The notes: generated from the letters alone by a model not told the origin. A stretch of DNA of 64,000 bases from Variovorax sp. S12S4 (GCF_023195515.1 NZ_JALPKR020000002.1:4317001-4381000); one strand, 5' to 3'; shown: positions 8,657-18,049, counted from the stretch's first letter. Numbers and translations are program-made.

Positions 8657-10120
8657 TCAACGCAGGCCGATGGCCGCTGCCCTGACCGGTTCGACCGGCC
8701 AGTCGCCGCCCAGCGCCTTGAATGCACTAACCGCGGCGCGCGCCGATTCCATCTGCGCCTGCGCTCTTGCATCGGCCACGCGCAGCATGCTCTCGTCGGC
8801 CTGCAGCACTTCGATCAGGCTGACCACACCGCGCTCATAAGCCGCGAACGACGCGCCCCGCGCCCGGCCGAGCGATGCCTCTCCCTGCGCGAGCACCGCG
8901 GCCTGTTCCTCGCGCTTGACCAGCGTGGAGAACGCGTTCTCCACGTCTTCGGTCGCACGCAGTGCGGCAAGCCGGTAGGCCGCGAGCAACTCTGCGTCCT
9001 GCCCCTTGGCGAGTTCGATCTGCGCATCGATGCGCCCGAAGTCGAACAGCCGCCAGCGCAGGCCGAGCAGGGCCGCGGCTTGGCTCGCGCCCCCGTTGAA
9101 CAGGTTGCCGCTGGCCACCGAGGTGGCGCTGCCGATCGTTCCTCCCAGCGACAGCTTCGGGTAGTACTCGGCCATGGCCACGCCGATGCGGGCATTCGAT
9201 GCCGCAAGGCGCCGCTCGGCGGCAATCAGGTCGGGCCGGCGCCGCAGCAATTCAGCGGGCGATCCGGCGGCGCCGATGCGCGGCGCAATGGGAATGGCCG
9301 CTGCCGCCACGAGTTCGGCGCGGTGAGTGCCCGGCGCCGCGCCCAGCATCACGTCGAGCGCATTCATGGCCGCGGCCTCGCCGGCCTCGAGCGCGGGCAC
9401 CGACGCACGAACCTGCGCCAGCGCGCCTTCGGCCTGGCGCAACTGCAGCTCTGCGGCCAGGCCCTTGCCGTAGCGCAGATCGATCTTCGAGACCAGCTCC
9501 TGCTGCGTTGCGACTTGCCGGCGTGCAATGTCCAGGCGGGCTTGCAGCCCGCGCAGGGTGATGTAGATGTCGGCGGTCTGCGCGGCCACGGCCAGGCGCG
9601 TGGCGGCCGCGCCGGCCTCCGATGCCTGGTAGTCGGCCAGCGCGGCCTCGCGTCCCCGGCGCAGGCCGCCGAAGACGTCCAGCTCCCAGCTTGCACCCAG
9701 GTTCGCTTCGTAGGCGCTGCCGTAGCGATCGAAGCCCGGCTGCGCGTTCAGCACCTGGCCCAGCGGCGTTTCCACCGACTGGTAGGCCCTGGCGGCCTGC
9801 GCCCCGAGATTGCCCGAAGGCAGCAGCGCAGCGTTCGCAGCGCCAAGCCCGGCCCGGGCCTGCGCCATGCGGGCGGATGCCTGCGCAAGATCGAGATTCT
9901 GTTTGAGCGCTTGTTCGACGTGGCGGGCCAGTTGCGCGTCGCCGAAGCCGGTCCACCACGCCACCAGCTCGGCATTGGCGGTGGCCGATCGCTGGTCGAG
10001 GGCGGCCTCGCCGATGAACCGGTCCGGCAGGCTCACGCCCGGCTGGGCGTAGTCGGGCCCGACGGCGCAGCCTGCAAGAAGGCTGAACAAGAGGGGCAGG
10101 GCAAGAGTGCGGTGGGGCAT
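8657..10120 (-). CDS. RND efflux outer-membrane lipoprotein, NodT/OprM family
   Basis: Outer-membrane channel of a tripartite efflux pump, 487 residues. It starts with a lipoprotein signal (MPHRTLALPLLFSLLAGCAVGPDY; lipidated Cys at 18). Two repeated TolC-like halves follow, with the family motifs LVAWWTGFGDAQL, LGASWELDVFGGLRRG, LRRRPDLIAAERRLAASNARIGVA and GLRWRLFDFGRI. It is transcribed away from the TetR gene while adaptor and pump lie on the other side of that gene. A shared 24-bp palindrome type sits at both promoters, so all three parts should be expressed together. The substrate is unknown. Confidence 0.93.
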   Translation of the reverse strand: MPHRTLALPLLFSLLAGCAVGPDYAQPGVSLPDRFIGEAALDQRSATANAELVAWWTGFGDAQLARHVEQALKQNLDLAQASARMAQARAGLGAANAALLPSGNLGAQAARAYQSVETPLGQVLNAQPGFDRYGSAYEANLGASWELDVFGGLRRGREAALADYQASEAGAAATRLAVAAQTADIYITLRGLQARLDIARRQVATQQELVSKIDLRYGKGLAAELQLRQAEGALAQVRASVPALEAGEAAAMNALDVMLGAAPGTHRAELVAAAAIPIAPRIGAAGSPAELLRRRPDLIAAERRLAASNARIGVAMAEYYPKLSLGGTIGSATSVASGNLFNGGASQAAALLGLRWRLFDFGRIDAQIELAKGQDAELLAAYRLAALRATEDVENAFSTLVKREEQAAVLAQGEASLGRARGASFAAYERGVVSLIEVLQADESMLRVADARAQAQMESARAAVSAFKALGGDWPVEPVRAAAIGLR

Positions 10121-10187
10121 GGCTTTTGTTCCGTGAAGAGCGGCAGTAAGAACGGAAAGAAGGTCGTGATTTGAGTATGATTTAAGT

Positions 10188-10211
10188 GTGACTATAATTC
10201 AATTTCGTCAC
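10188..10211. promoter_or_regulatory. TetR operator candidate 1 (outer-membrane gene / tetR divergent promoter)
   Basis: A 24-bp inverted repeat with arms GTGAC and GTCAC separated by 14 A/T-rich bases. It lies between the divergent outer-membrane lipoprotein gene and the TetR gene. The second site at 10883 has the same total length and the same outer arms. A nested repeat AAGTG/CACTT extends it outward. The shared geometry points to the local TetR protein as binder. Confidence 0.6.
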
Positions 10212-10249
10212 TTGTTGTCGATTGTTTGCCCGGGCGGTAAGCTCTGGGC

Positions 10250-10867
10250 ATGAACAACGCAACTTCTTCCCCGCCGGCCACGCGGGGGCCGGCCGACCAC
10301 GACGTGCGCGCGCAGATCGTCGTCGCGGCCACCGAGCATTTCAGCCAGTACGGGTACGAGAAGACCACGGTTTCAGACCTTGCCAAGGCCATCGGCTTCT
10401 CCAAGGCCTACATCTACAAGTTCTTCGAATCCAAACAGGCGATCGGCGAAATGATCTGCGCGAACTGCCTGCGCGAGATCCAGGTGGACATCCGCGCAGC
10501 GGTCGACGCGGCCGAAAGCCCGCCCGAGAAGCTGCGCCGCATGTTCAAGGCCATTGTGGATTCGGGCCTTCGGCTGTTCTTCCAGGAGCGCAAGCTCTAC
10601 GAGATCGCCATCTCGGCGGCCAGCGAGCGCTGGCCGTCGGCCATTGCGCACGAGGAGTGCATACGCCAGATGCTGCTCGAGTTGCTGAAGCAGGGGCGGG
10701 AGTCCGGCGACTTCGAGCGCAAGACGCCGATCGACGAGACCGCGGCGGCCGTCTACCTGGTCGTCTACCCCTACGTCAACCCGCTGATCCTGCGGCTCAG
10801 CTCCGAACACACGGAGCGGGCCCCGGCCCAGTTGTCGGGTCTGGTGCTGCGCAGCCTTTCGCCATAG
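10250..10867 (+). CDS. TetR-family repressor of the adjacent RND efflux system
   Basis: A 205-residue TetR regulator. The N-terminal helix-turn-helix domain spans about residues 18-65 (IVVAATEHFSQYGYEKTTV, then LAKAIGFSKAYIYKFFESKQ). The C-terminal ligand domain is of the type found in efflux repressors. It sits between the outer-membrane component and the adaptor/pump genes, and both promoters carry the same palindrome. Local, autoregulated repression is therefore likely. The inducer is unknown. Confidence 0.9.
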   Translation: MNNATSSPPATRGPADHDVRAQIVVAATEHFSQYGYEKTTVSDLAKAIGFSKAYIYKFFESKQAIGEMICANCLREIQVDIRAAVDAAESPPEKLRRMFKAIVDSGLRLFFQERKLYEIAISAASERWPSAIAHEECIRQMLLELLKQGRESGDFERKTPIDETAAAVYLVVYPYVNPLILRLSSEHTERAPAQLSGLVLRSLSP

Positions 10868-10882
10868 ACGATTAATTTCGTT

Positions 10883-10906
10883 GTGACCATTGACTAAAAT
10901 GGTCAC
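10883..10906. promoter_or_regulatory. TetR operator candidate 2 (adaptor/pump promoter)
   Basis: A perfect inverted repeat with 9-bp arms, GTGACCATT and AATGGTCAC, around a 6-base centre (GACTAA). It is 45 bases upstream of the adaptor ATG, within the likely promoter (a TTGACT hexamer overlaps it). It is also 16 bases past the TetR stop codon. The outer GTGAC/GTCAC and the 24-bp length match the site at 10188. Confidence 0.7.
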
Positions 10907-10951
10907 TATTATCAGAATAGGGGCCCTGATCGATTCGTCAATGGGCCCCTC

Positions 10952-12067
10952 ATGCACTCGCGTCGCCTCTTTATCTCCGCACTTGTCTGCGCCTTGCCGT
11001 TGGCATTGGCCGCCTGCGACGACAAGACCCCGCCCGATCCGCGCACCCAAACGCCGCTGGTGCGTGCAGCCACCGTCCAGGCGGCCGCGGCGGCATCGCG
11101 CTCGTTCACCGGCACCGTGGCCGCGCGGGTTCAAAGCGACCTGGGCTTTCGCGTCCCTGGCAAGGTGCTGGAGCGCCTTGTCGATGCAGGCCAGACGGTC
11201 AAGCGCGGTCAGTTGCTCATGCGCATCGATCCAGTCGACCTGAAGTTGGCGGCGCGTGCGCAGCAGGAGGCCGTGAGCGCCGCGCGAGCGCGCGCAAAGC
11301 AGGCTGGCGACGAAGAAGCGCGCTTTCGCGATCTGCGGGGCACCGGTGCCATTTCGGTCTCGGCGTACGACCAGGCGAAGGCGGCGGCGGATGCCGCCCA
11401 GGCCCAACTGAGTGCGGCGGAAGCGCAGGCCGAGGTTGCGCGCAATTCGAACCGCTATTCGGAACTCATCGCCGATGCCGACGGGACCGTGCTCGAGACG
11501 CTGGCCGAGCCTGGCCAAGTCGTCAACGCCGGGCAGCCGGTGGTGCGGGTGGCGCAGGCTGGGCGCAGGGAGGCCGTGGTGCAGCTGCCTGAAACGCTGC
11601 GCCCGGCCGTCGGCTCCGTGGGGCAGGCCACGCTGTTCGGCAAGGATGGTGCTGCCGTGCCGGTCAAGCTCAGGCAGCTCTCCGATGCGGCAGACAAGCT
11701 CACGCGCACCTTCGAGGCGCGCTATGTGCTTGAAGGCGCACTCGCCAATGCGCCCTTGGGTGCGACGGTCACAGTCGACATCGCCGACGGCAAGCAGGCA
11801 CGAACAGGTGCCGTCGAGGTGCCCATCAGCGCCTTGTTCGATACCGGCAAGGCGACGGGCGTGTGGGTCATCGGCGGCGATCCGGCCGCTGTGCGCTGGC
11901 AACCGGTGGCCGTCGAGCGCCTGGACGGCGAGCGTGCCCTGGTGGCCGGCCAGCTCAAGCAGGGGGACCAGGTGGTTGCGCTCGGCGCACACCTGCTGCG
12001 CGAGGGAGAGAAGGTGCGCGTTGCTGCCGCCGCGGCCATGCCCGCGGCAGGCGGAGCCCGCCCATGA
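10952..12067 (+). CDS. RND efflux periplasmic adaptor lipoprotein (membrane fusion protein)
   Basis: Membrane-fusion subunit, 371 residues, linking the inner-membrane pump to the outer-membrane channel. The N-terminus has a lipoprotein signal ending ALAACDDK. A barrel-sandwich (lipoyl-like) segment starts at DLGFRVPGKVLERLVDAGQ. A coiled-coil hairpin lies around residues 105-165 (AQQEAVSAARARAKQAGDEE, AAADAAQAQLSAAEAQAEVA). The second half of the lipoyl domain (ADGTVLETLAEPGQVVNAGQ) and the beta-barrel come after it. Its stop overlaps the pump ATG (ATGA), so the two are translationally coupled. Confidence 0.93.
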   Translation: MHSRRLFISALVCALPLALAACDDKTPPDPRTQTPLVRAATVQAAAAASRSFTGTVAARVQSDLGFRVPGKVLERLVDAGQTVKRGQLLMRIDPVDLKLAARAQQEAVSAARARAKQAGDEEARFRDLRGTGAISVSAYDQAKAAADAAQAQLSAAEAQAEVARNSNRYSELIADADGTVLETLAEPGQVVNAGQPVVRVAQAGRREAVVQLPETLRPAVGSVGQATLFGKDGAAVPVKLRQLSDAADKLTRTFEARYVLEGALANAPLGATVTVDIADGKQARTGAVEVPISALFDTGKATGVWVIGGDPAAVRWQPVAVERLDGERALVAGQLKQGDQVVALGAHLLREGEKVRVAAAAAMPAAGGARP

Positions 12068-15000
12068 GCGAAAGCCGCTTCAACCTCTCTGCGCTGGCCG
12101 TCCGCGAGAGATCGATCACGCTGTTTCTCATCTGCCTGATCTCGCTGGCGGGGCTGGTGGCGTTCTTCAAGCTGGGCCGCGCCGAAGATCCGGCCTTCAC
12201 CGTCAAGGTGATGACCATCATCACGGCCTGGCCCGGCGCCACGGCGCAGGAGATGCAGGACCAGGTTGCCGAGAAGCTCGAGAAGCGCCTGCAGGAGCTG
12301 CGCTACTACGACCGCGCCGAAACCTACACGCGGCCCGGCCTGGCGTTCACGACGCTGACACTGCTCGACAGCACGCCGCCCGCGCAGGTGCAGGAACAGT
12401 TCTACCAGGCGCGAAAGAAGGTCGGCGACGAGGCGGGCAACCTGCCGGCCGGCGTGATCGGCCCGATGATCAACGACGAGTATGCGGACGTCACCTTCGC
12501 CCTGTTCGCGCTCAAGGCCAAGGGTGAGCCGCAGCGCGTGCTGGTGCGCGACGCCGAGACGCTGCGCCAGCGGCTGCTGCATGTGGCGGGCGTGAAGAAG
12601 GTCAACATCGCCGGCGAGCAGTCGGAGCGCATCTACGTCGAGTTTGCGCACGACCGGCTGGCCACACTGGGCATCGGCCCCCAGGAGGTGTTTGCCGCGC
12701 TCAACAGCCAGAACGTGCTGAGCCCTGCCGGGTCTGTGGAAACGAGGGGCCCGCAAGTGTTCATTCGGCTGGACGGCGCATTCGACACGCTGCAGAAGAT
12801 TCGCGACACGCCGCTGGTTGCGCAGGGCCGCACCCTGAAGCTCTCGGACGTGGCCACGGTCAAGCGCGGCTACGAAGACCCGGCCACCTTCATGATCCGC
12901 AACGGCGGCGAGCCTGCCTTGCTGATCGGCGTGGTCATGCGGGAAGGCTGGAACGGGCTCGACCTGGGCAAGGCGCTGGACGTGGAAGCCCGCGCCATCA
13001 ATGCCGAGCTGCCCCTGGGCCTGAGCCTCACCAAGGTCACGGACCAGTCGGTGAACATCAGCGCGTCGGTCGACGAGTTCATGGTCAAGTTCTTTGCGGC
13101 GCTGCTGGTCGTCATGCTGGTGAGCTTTCTGAGCATGGGCTGGCGCGCAGGCCTTGTGGTGGCCGCCGCGGTGCCGCTGACGCTGGCCGTGGTCTTCGTG
13201 GTGATGGCCGCGACCGGCAAGAACTTCGACCGCATCACGCTCGGCTCATTGATTCTCGCGCTTGGGCTGCTGGTGGACGACGCGATCATCGCCATCGAGA
13301 TGATGGTGGTGAAGATCGAGGAGGGCTACAGCCATGTGGCCGCTTCGGCCTACGCCTGGAGCCACACGGCGGCGCCGATGCTCTCGGGCACGCTGGTTAC
13401 CGCGGTGGGCTTCATGCCCAACGGCTTCGCGCCATCGACGGCGGGCGAATACACCAGCAACATGTTCTGGATCGTCGGCATCGCGCTGATCGCATCGTGG
13501 GTGGTTGCCGTGGTGTTCACGCCCTACCTGGGCGTCAAGCTGCTGCCCAATTTCAAGAAGGTCGAAGGCGGCCATGCCGCCATCTACGACACGCCGCGCT
13601 ACAACCGGCTGCGCCGCGTGCTTGCGCGCGTCATCGCGCGCAAGTGGCTGGTGGCGGGTGCGGTGGTCGGCCTCTTCGTGGTGTCGATCCTCGGCATGGG
13701 CGTGGTCAAGAAGCAGTTCTTTCCGATCTCCGACCGCCCCGAGGTGCTGGTCGAAGTGCAGATGCCCTACGGCAGCTCGATCACGCAAACCGGCAATGCC
13801 ACGGCCAAGATCGAGACCTGGCTCTCCACCCAGCCGGAGGCGCAGATCGTCACCTCGTACATCGGGCAGGGCGCGCCGCGCTTCTACTTCGCGATGGGCC
13901 CCGAGCTGCCCGATCCGTCGTTCGCCAAGACCGTGGTTCGCACGGGCAGCCAGGAGGAACGCGAGGCCCTGAAGCACCGCTTGCGCCAGGCCATTGCCGA
14001 TGGCCTCGCGTCCGAGGCGCGGGTGCGCGTGACGCAGCTGGTGTTCGGGCCGTACTCGCCGTTTCCCGTGGCCTACCGTGTGAGCGGGCCGGATGCGAAC
14101 GAGCTGCGCAAGATTGCGGCCGAGGTGCGGCAGTTGATGGCGGCCAGCCCGATGATGCGCACCGTCAACACCGACTGGGGCACCCGCACGCCCACGCTGC
14201 ACTTCACCCTGAACCAGGACCGTCTCCAGGCCGTGGGGCTGAGCTCCAGCGCGGTGGCGCAGCAACTGCAATTCCTTTTGAGCGGCGTGCCGGTGACGAC
14301 TGTGCGCGAGGACATTCGCACCGTGCAGGTGGTCGCGCGTTCGGCCGGCAGCACCCGGCTCGATCCCGCAAGGCTCGCGGACTTCACCCTCGCGGGTGCC
14401 GGCGGCCAGCGCATTCCGCTGTCGCAGGTCGGCGAGGTCGAGGTGCGCATGGAAGAACCGGTCATGCGGCGACGCGACCGCATGCCCACGATCACCGTGC
14501 AGGGCGACATCGCCGAGGGGCTGCAGCCGCCCGACGTATCGACCGCGATCACCGCCCAGCTGCAGCCGCTGATCCAGAAGCTACCCGCGGGCTACCGCAT
14601 CGTGCAGGCCGGCTCCATCGAGGAATCGGAGAAGGCGACGCAGGCGATGCTGCCGCTGTTCCCCATCATGCTGGCGATCACGCTGCTCATCATCATCTTT
14701 CAGGTGCGCTCGATCTCCGCGATGGTCATGGTATTTCTCACGAGCCCCCTGGGGCTGATCGGCGTGGTGCCCACCTTGCTGCTGTTTCAGCAGCCCTTCG
14801 GTATCAACGCGCTCGTGGGGCTCATCGCGCTCTCGGGCATCTTGATGCGTAACACGCTGATCCTGCTCGGGCAGATCCACCTCAACCAGGAGGAGGGGCT
14901 CGATCCGTTCCGCGCGGTCGTCGAAGCGACCGTGCAGCGCGCCCGTCCCGTGATCCTCACGGCGCTCGCGGCCATCCTCGCGTTCATTCCGCTGACGCAT

Positions 15001-15141
15001 TCGGTCTTCTGGGGCGCGTTGGCGTACACGCTGATCGGCGGCACCTTCGCCGGAACCATCCTGACGCTGGTGTTCCTGCCGGCGATGTATTCGATCTGGT
15101 TCCGGATCAAACCGGGCGAAGCCGGCCATCCCGCGCACTGA
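12064..15141 (+). CDS. RND efflux pump, inner-membrane permease
   Basis: Proton-driven RND permease, 1025 residues from the ATG overlapping the adaptor stop. The first membrane helix is near residues 18-36 (TLFLICLISLAGLVAFFKLG). The proton-relay motif GLLVDDAIIAIEMM marks helix 4. The central loop pairs two periplasmic porter halves, and the second helix bundle begins near VAGAVVGLFVVSILGMGVVK. Length and motif order are normal for the family. Its N-terminus and the single-adaptor operon resemble TriC-like pumps more than AcrB, but the substrate cannot be assigned. Downstream 66 bases lead into the LysR gene. Confidence 0.93.
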   Translation: MSESRFNLSALAVRERSITLFLICLISLAGLVAFFKLGRAEDPAFTVKVMTIITAWPGATAQEMQDQVAEKLEKRLQELRYYDRAETYTRPGLAFTTLTLLDSTPPAQVQEQFYQARKKVGDEAGNLPAGVIGPMINDEYADVTFALFALKAKGEPQRVLVRDAETLRQRLLHVAGVKKVNIAGEQSERIYVEFAHDRLATLGIGPQEVFAALNSQNVLSPAGSVETRGPQVFIRLDGAFDTLQKIRDTPLVAQGRTLKLSDVATVKRGYEDPATFMIRNGGEPALLIGVVMREGWNGLDLGKALDVEARAINAELPLGLSLTKVTDQSVNISASVDEFMVKFFAALLVVMLVSFLSMGWRAGLVVAAAVPLTLAVVFVVMAATGKNFDRITLGSLILALGLLVDDAIIAIEMMVVKIEEGYSHVAASAYAWSHTAAPMLSGTLVTAVGFMPNGFAPSTAGEYTSNMFWIVGIALIASWVVAVVFTPYLGVKLLPNFKKVEGGHAAIYDTPRYNRLRRVLARVIARKWLVAGAVVGLFVVSILGMGVVKKQFFPISDRPEVLVEVQMPYGSSITQTGNATAKIETWLSTQPEAQIVTSYIGQGAPRFYFAMGPELPDPSFAKTVVRTGSQEEREALKHRLRQAIADGLASEARVRVTQLVFGPYSPFPVAYRVSGPDANELRKIAAEVRQLMAASPMMRTVNTDWGTRTPTLHFTLNQDRLQAVGLSSSAVAQQLQFLLSGVPVTTVREDIRTVQVVARSAGSTRLDPARLADFTLAGAGGQRIPLSQVGEVEVRMEEPVMRRRDRMPTITVQGDIAEGLQPPDVSTAITAQLQPLIQKLPAGYRIVQAGSIEESEKATQAMLPLFPIMLAITLLIIIFQVRSISAMVMVFLTSPLGLIGVVPTLLLFQQPFGINALVGLIALSGILMRNTLILLGQIHLNQEEGLDPFRAVVEATVQRARPVILTALAAILAFIPLTHSVFWGALAYTLIGGTFAGTILTLVFLPAMYSIWFRIKPGEAGHPAH

Positions 15142-15207
15142 TGCGCCTTATCACCAGGTTCTTCCTGAGCCGTTGCTCTTCAGCGCAAACGAACGAAGGA
15201 GAACACC

Positions 15208-16122
15208 GTGGACAGCCTTGATCTCCTGCGCACCTTCAGCGAGGTTGCCTCTTCCGGAAGCTTCTCCCGAACCGCCAGGCATCTGGCGCTGTCGAGGGGC
15301 ACGGTCAGCAAATACATCGCAACCCTGGAGCGCCGCTTCGGCGTTCGGCTGCTCAACCGGACCAGCCGTGCCGTGAGCCTGACGGATGCAGGCCTGTTGC
15401 TGCTCGACAGGAGCAGGCCCATACTGGAACTGGCCGACGCCGCGCGCGACGAACTGCAGGGCCGTGCGCGGGTGCCGAGCGGGCGGCTGCGCATTTCGGC
15501 GCCGCACGGCATGGACCTGACGGAACTGCCGGCGCTGATCAACGACTTTCTCGGGCACTACCCCGAGGTGAGCATCAGCCTTGTGCTCTCGAACCGCCAG
15601 GTCGATCTGACGGAGGAGGGCGTCGACATCGCGCTGCGCTTCGGCCCTTCGGCCAACGAGAACCTGATCGTTCGAAAACTGGTGCCCATGGAGCTCAGCG
15701 TATGCGCGGCGCCCATGTACTGGCGCAAGCACGGCATACCAGCCCATCCCACGGAGCTTGCGCAGCACCTCGCGCTGGTCAGCACGCAGTTGAGCCCAAC
15801 GGCGAAATGGCGCTTCAAGGCCGACGGCCAGCCTCTCGAGGTCGAGGTTCGCGGGAGGCTGGACGCAACGGAAGCCGGCCCGCTGATCCAGGCGGCGCTG
15901 CTCGGTGCGGGCGTGGTCTATCTGCCCTCGGTGATGCTCAAGCCGTACGTGGAGAGCGGGCGGCTGGTGCCCGTGCTGCCCGAGTTCGTTCGCAGCGACA
16001 TGTGGCTGTCGGCCGTTTATCTGCAGCGCCGGCACAGCACGGCGGTGCAGCGTGCGTTTCTGGATTTTCTGGCGAGCCGGCTCGGACCTGCGGGATCGCG
16101 CACCAGGATGGATTCAAAATGA
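15208..16122 (+). CDS. LysR-family transcriptional regulator
   Basis: A 304-residue LysR regulator starting at GTG 15208, supported by the preceding GAAGGAGAAC ribosome site. The winged helix-turn-helix is at residues 1-60 (MDSLDLLRTFSEVASSGSFS, then LALSRGTVSKYIATLERRFG). The periplasmic-binding-like effector domain is at about 90-290 and is of the CrgA/DsdC-like group (SGRLRISAPHGM). It is followed after 42 bases by a GST gene in the same direction, which may be co-transcribed. The effector is unknown. Confidence 0.9.
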   Translation: MDSLDLLRTFSEVASSGSFSRTARHLALSRGTVSKYIATLERRFGVRLLNRTSRAVSLTDAGLLLLDRSRPILELADAARDELQGRARVPSGRLRISAPHGMDLTELPALINDFLGHYPEVSISLVLSNRQVDLTEEGVDIALRFGPSANENLIVRKLVPMELSVCAAPMYWRKHGIPAHPTELAQHLALVSTQLSPTAKWRFKADGQPLEVEVRGRLDATEAGPLIQAALLGAGVVYLPSVMLKPYVESGRLVPVLPEFVRSDMWLSAVYLQRRHSTAVQRAFLDFLASRLGPAGSRTRMDSK

Positions 16123-16164
16123 CAACCTGCCTCAACACCGCAGCGAACCAAAGACCGCCGACAC

Positions 16165-16842
16165 ATGATCACCCTTCACCACTGCGTCAGCGCACGCTCG
16201 TTCCGGCCTTTGTGGACGCTTGAAGAGATCGGGCTCTCCTACGAGCTCAAGATGCTGCCGTTTCCGCCGCGCGTGCTGTCGCGGCCGTATCTCGAGGTGA
16301 ACCCGCTCGGCACGGTGCCGATGCTGTCCGATGGCGCCATGCGAATGACCGAGTCGGCTGCCATCTGCCAATACCTGGCCGCGCGGTTCTCGGCGGGCCA
16401 GCTGGATGTGGGCCGCGACGAGCCGGACTTCGGGCCGTACCTCAACTACCTTCATTTCGGCGAGGCGACCTTGACCTTTCCGCAGACGCTCGTGCTGCGG
16501 TATGCGCACTTCGAGCCGGCGGAGCGAAAGCAGCCGCAGGTGGCCGACGACTATGCCAAGTGGTTCCTGGCGCGCCTGCGAACGCTGGAGCCGCTGCTTG
16601 CCGCGCGCGAGTACCTGTGCGCGGGGCGCTTCACCCCGGCGGATGTGTCGGTCGGCTATGCGTTGCTGCTGGCCGAGCACCTGGGCCTGGCCGAGCGCTT
16701 CACGCCCTCGGTGGCGGCTTACTGGGAGCGGCTGCAGGCGCGGCCCGGCTTCAAGGCCGCGATGGCTGCGCAATCGGGCGCCGCCAAGGCGCAGGGCGTC
16801 TCCCTGACGCCTGCACCCGACATCAGGGCCGATCCTCCCTGA
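16165..16842 (+). CDS. Glutathione S-transferase family protein
   Basis: A cytosolic GST-fold protein, 225 residues. The thioredoxin-like N-terminal domain has the catalytic-region motif SARSFRPLWTLEEIGLSYEL and the glutathione-binding VPMLSDG then MTESAAICQYLA. The all-alpha C-terminal domain has CAGRFTPADVSVGYALLLAE. The probable catalytic residue is Ser (SARSF), as in many bacterial GSTs. It lies just downstream of the LysR regulator, so it is a candidate target. Its specific electrophile or isomerase substrate is unknown. Confidence 0.9.
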   Translation: MITLHHCVSARSFRPLWTLEEIGLSYELKMLPFPPRVLSRPYLEVNPLGTVPMLSDGAMRMTESAAICQYLAARFSAGQLDVGRDEPDFGPYLNYLHFGEATLTFPQTLVLRYAHFEPAERKQPQVADDYAKWFLARLRTLEPLLAAREYLCAGRFTPADVSVGYALLLAEHLGLAERFTPSVAAYWERLQARPGFKAAMAAQSGAAKAQGVSLTPAPDIRADPP

Positions 16843-16881
16843 GGGGCAGTTGGCATGGCGCCGGTGCCTGCGCGTTGCTGC

Positions 16882-17752
16882 TCAGATGAACGGCACGCCG
16901 CCCGTCACCGGAATGGTCGCGCCCGAGATGTAGCTTGCCTGGTCGCTGGCGAGCAGCACATACACCGCCTGCAGTTCGGCCGGTTGGCCCGGTCGCTTCA
17001 TCGGCGTCTGCTTGCCGAACTCCTTCACCTTATCGGGCGGCATGGTCGAGGGAATGAGCGGCGTCCAGAACGGGCCCGGCGCCACGCAATTCACCCGGAT
17101 GCCTTTCTCCGCGAGGAGCTGCGCCATGCCGCCCGACATGTTCTGGATCGCGCCCTTGGTTGAGGCATAGGCGACCAGCGTGGCGTTGGGCTTGTCGGCG
17201 TTGATCGACGTGGTGCTGATGATCGAGGCACCCGGCTTCATTCGCGCCGCCGCGGCACAGGAAGAAGTTGGCGTAGACGTTGGTCCGGAAGGTGCGGTCG
17301 AACTCCTCGGGCGAGATCTCGTCGAGCGACTTGTGGCTCATCTGGAAGGCCGCGTTGTTGACGAGCACGTCGAGCCGGCCAAACGTGTCGAACGCGCGGT
17401 CCACGAGGCTGCGGCAATGCGCTTCTTCGCAGATGTCGCCGGGCACCGCAACGCAGCGGCGGCCCGCGCGCTCTATCCATTGGCGGGTGACCTGGGCGTC
17501 TTCCTCTTCCTCGGCAAGGTAGGAGATGAGCACGTCGGCGCCTTCGCGCGCAAAGGCGATGGCGACTGCGCGGCCGATGCCGCTGTCGCCGCCGGTGATG
17601 AGCGCGGCCTTGCCCTGGAGCTTGCCGCTGCCGACGTAAGACTGTTCGCCGAAGTCGGGCAGCGGCGACATCTTCGATTCGAGACCTGGCGGTTGCTGGG
17701 CGGGTGTGGAAAAAGGCGGCTGCGGGCCGGCCTGGCGGGGGTCTTCTGTCAT
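16882..17752 (-). pseudogene. SDR oxidoreductase (YghA/general-stress type), interrupted by a frameshift
   Basis: Two adjacent minus-strand frames together make one short-chain dehydrogenase of about 285 residues. The first (start 17752) has a proline-rich head, the NAD(P) motif ITGGDSGIGRAVAIAFAREG and LVNNAAF. It then breaks after NFFLCR at about 17243-17256. The second frame picks up at MKPGASIISTTSI, with the catalytic YASTK and the C-terminal GATIPVTGG. The break falls in a GC-only run (GCCGCGGCGGCGCG), where one extra or two missing bases would explain it. It is either a real inactivating mutation or a base-calling error. Intact relatives are glucose-dehydrogenase/YghA-like stress proteins. 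Confidence 0.8.
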
Positions 17753-17806
17753 GGCGTTTCCGGAGAGATTGGTGGTGGACGAAAGGGCGGAGTGCTGCTC
17801 GGCAGT

Positions 17807-18049
17807 TCAGGCGCCGGCGTCGTTCTCGCGCGGCGTGTCGCGAGCGGCGCGCCGCTTCAGCGTGTCTTCGCTGTCGGCGGCCGGGGCGGCCGCATCGCGG
17901 TCGGTGGCCTTCTTCATTCCGCGCTTCAGGCTCTGCGCGTCGCCGGTGCTGATCGCCGGCTCTTCGCCGTTCACGGCATCGGGCGCCTGCACGCGCTGGC
18001 CGCCGGATGCGGGATCGACAGGCGAGGGTGGGGCGGGTGATTTGTTCAT
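17807..18049 (-). CDS. Small hydrophilic protein of unknown function
   Basis: An 80-residue protein rich in Ala, Pro, Asp, Arg and Lys from the ATG at 18049 (MNKSPAPPSPVDPASGGQR). It has no membrane segment and no recognised domain. Two charged segments, LKRGMKKATDRDAA and LKRRAARDTPREN, look loosely repeated. It lies 54 bases upstream of the frameshifted SDR gene on the same strand, so the two may share a transcript. The sequence looks intrinsically disordered. The 199 bases upstream, between this gene and the next SDR, hold nothing I recognise. Confidence 0.5.
   Translation of the reverse strand: MNKSPAPPSPVDPASGGQRVQAPDAVNGEEPAISTGDAQSLKRGMKKATDRDAAAPAADSEDTLKRRAARDTPRENDAGA

Noticed and set aside
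8543..10174. A 543-codon plus-strand frame opposite the outer-membrane lipoprotein
   Set aside because: The minus-strand NodT-type protein has a proper lipoprotein signal and motifs; the plus frame has none.
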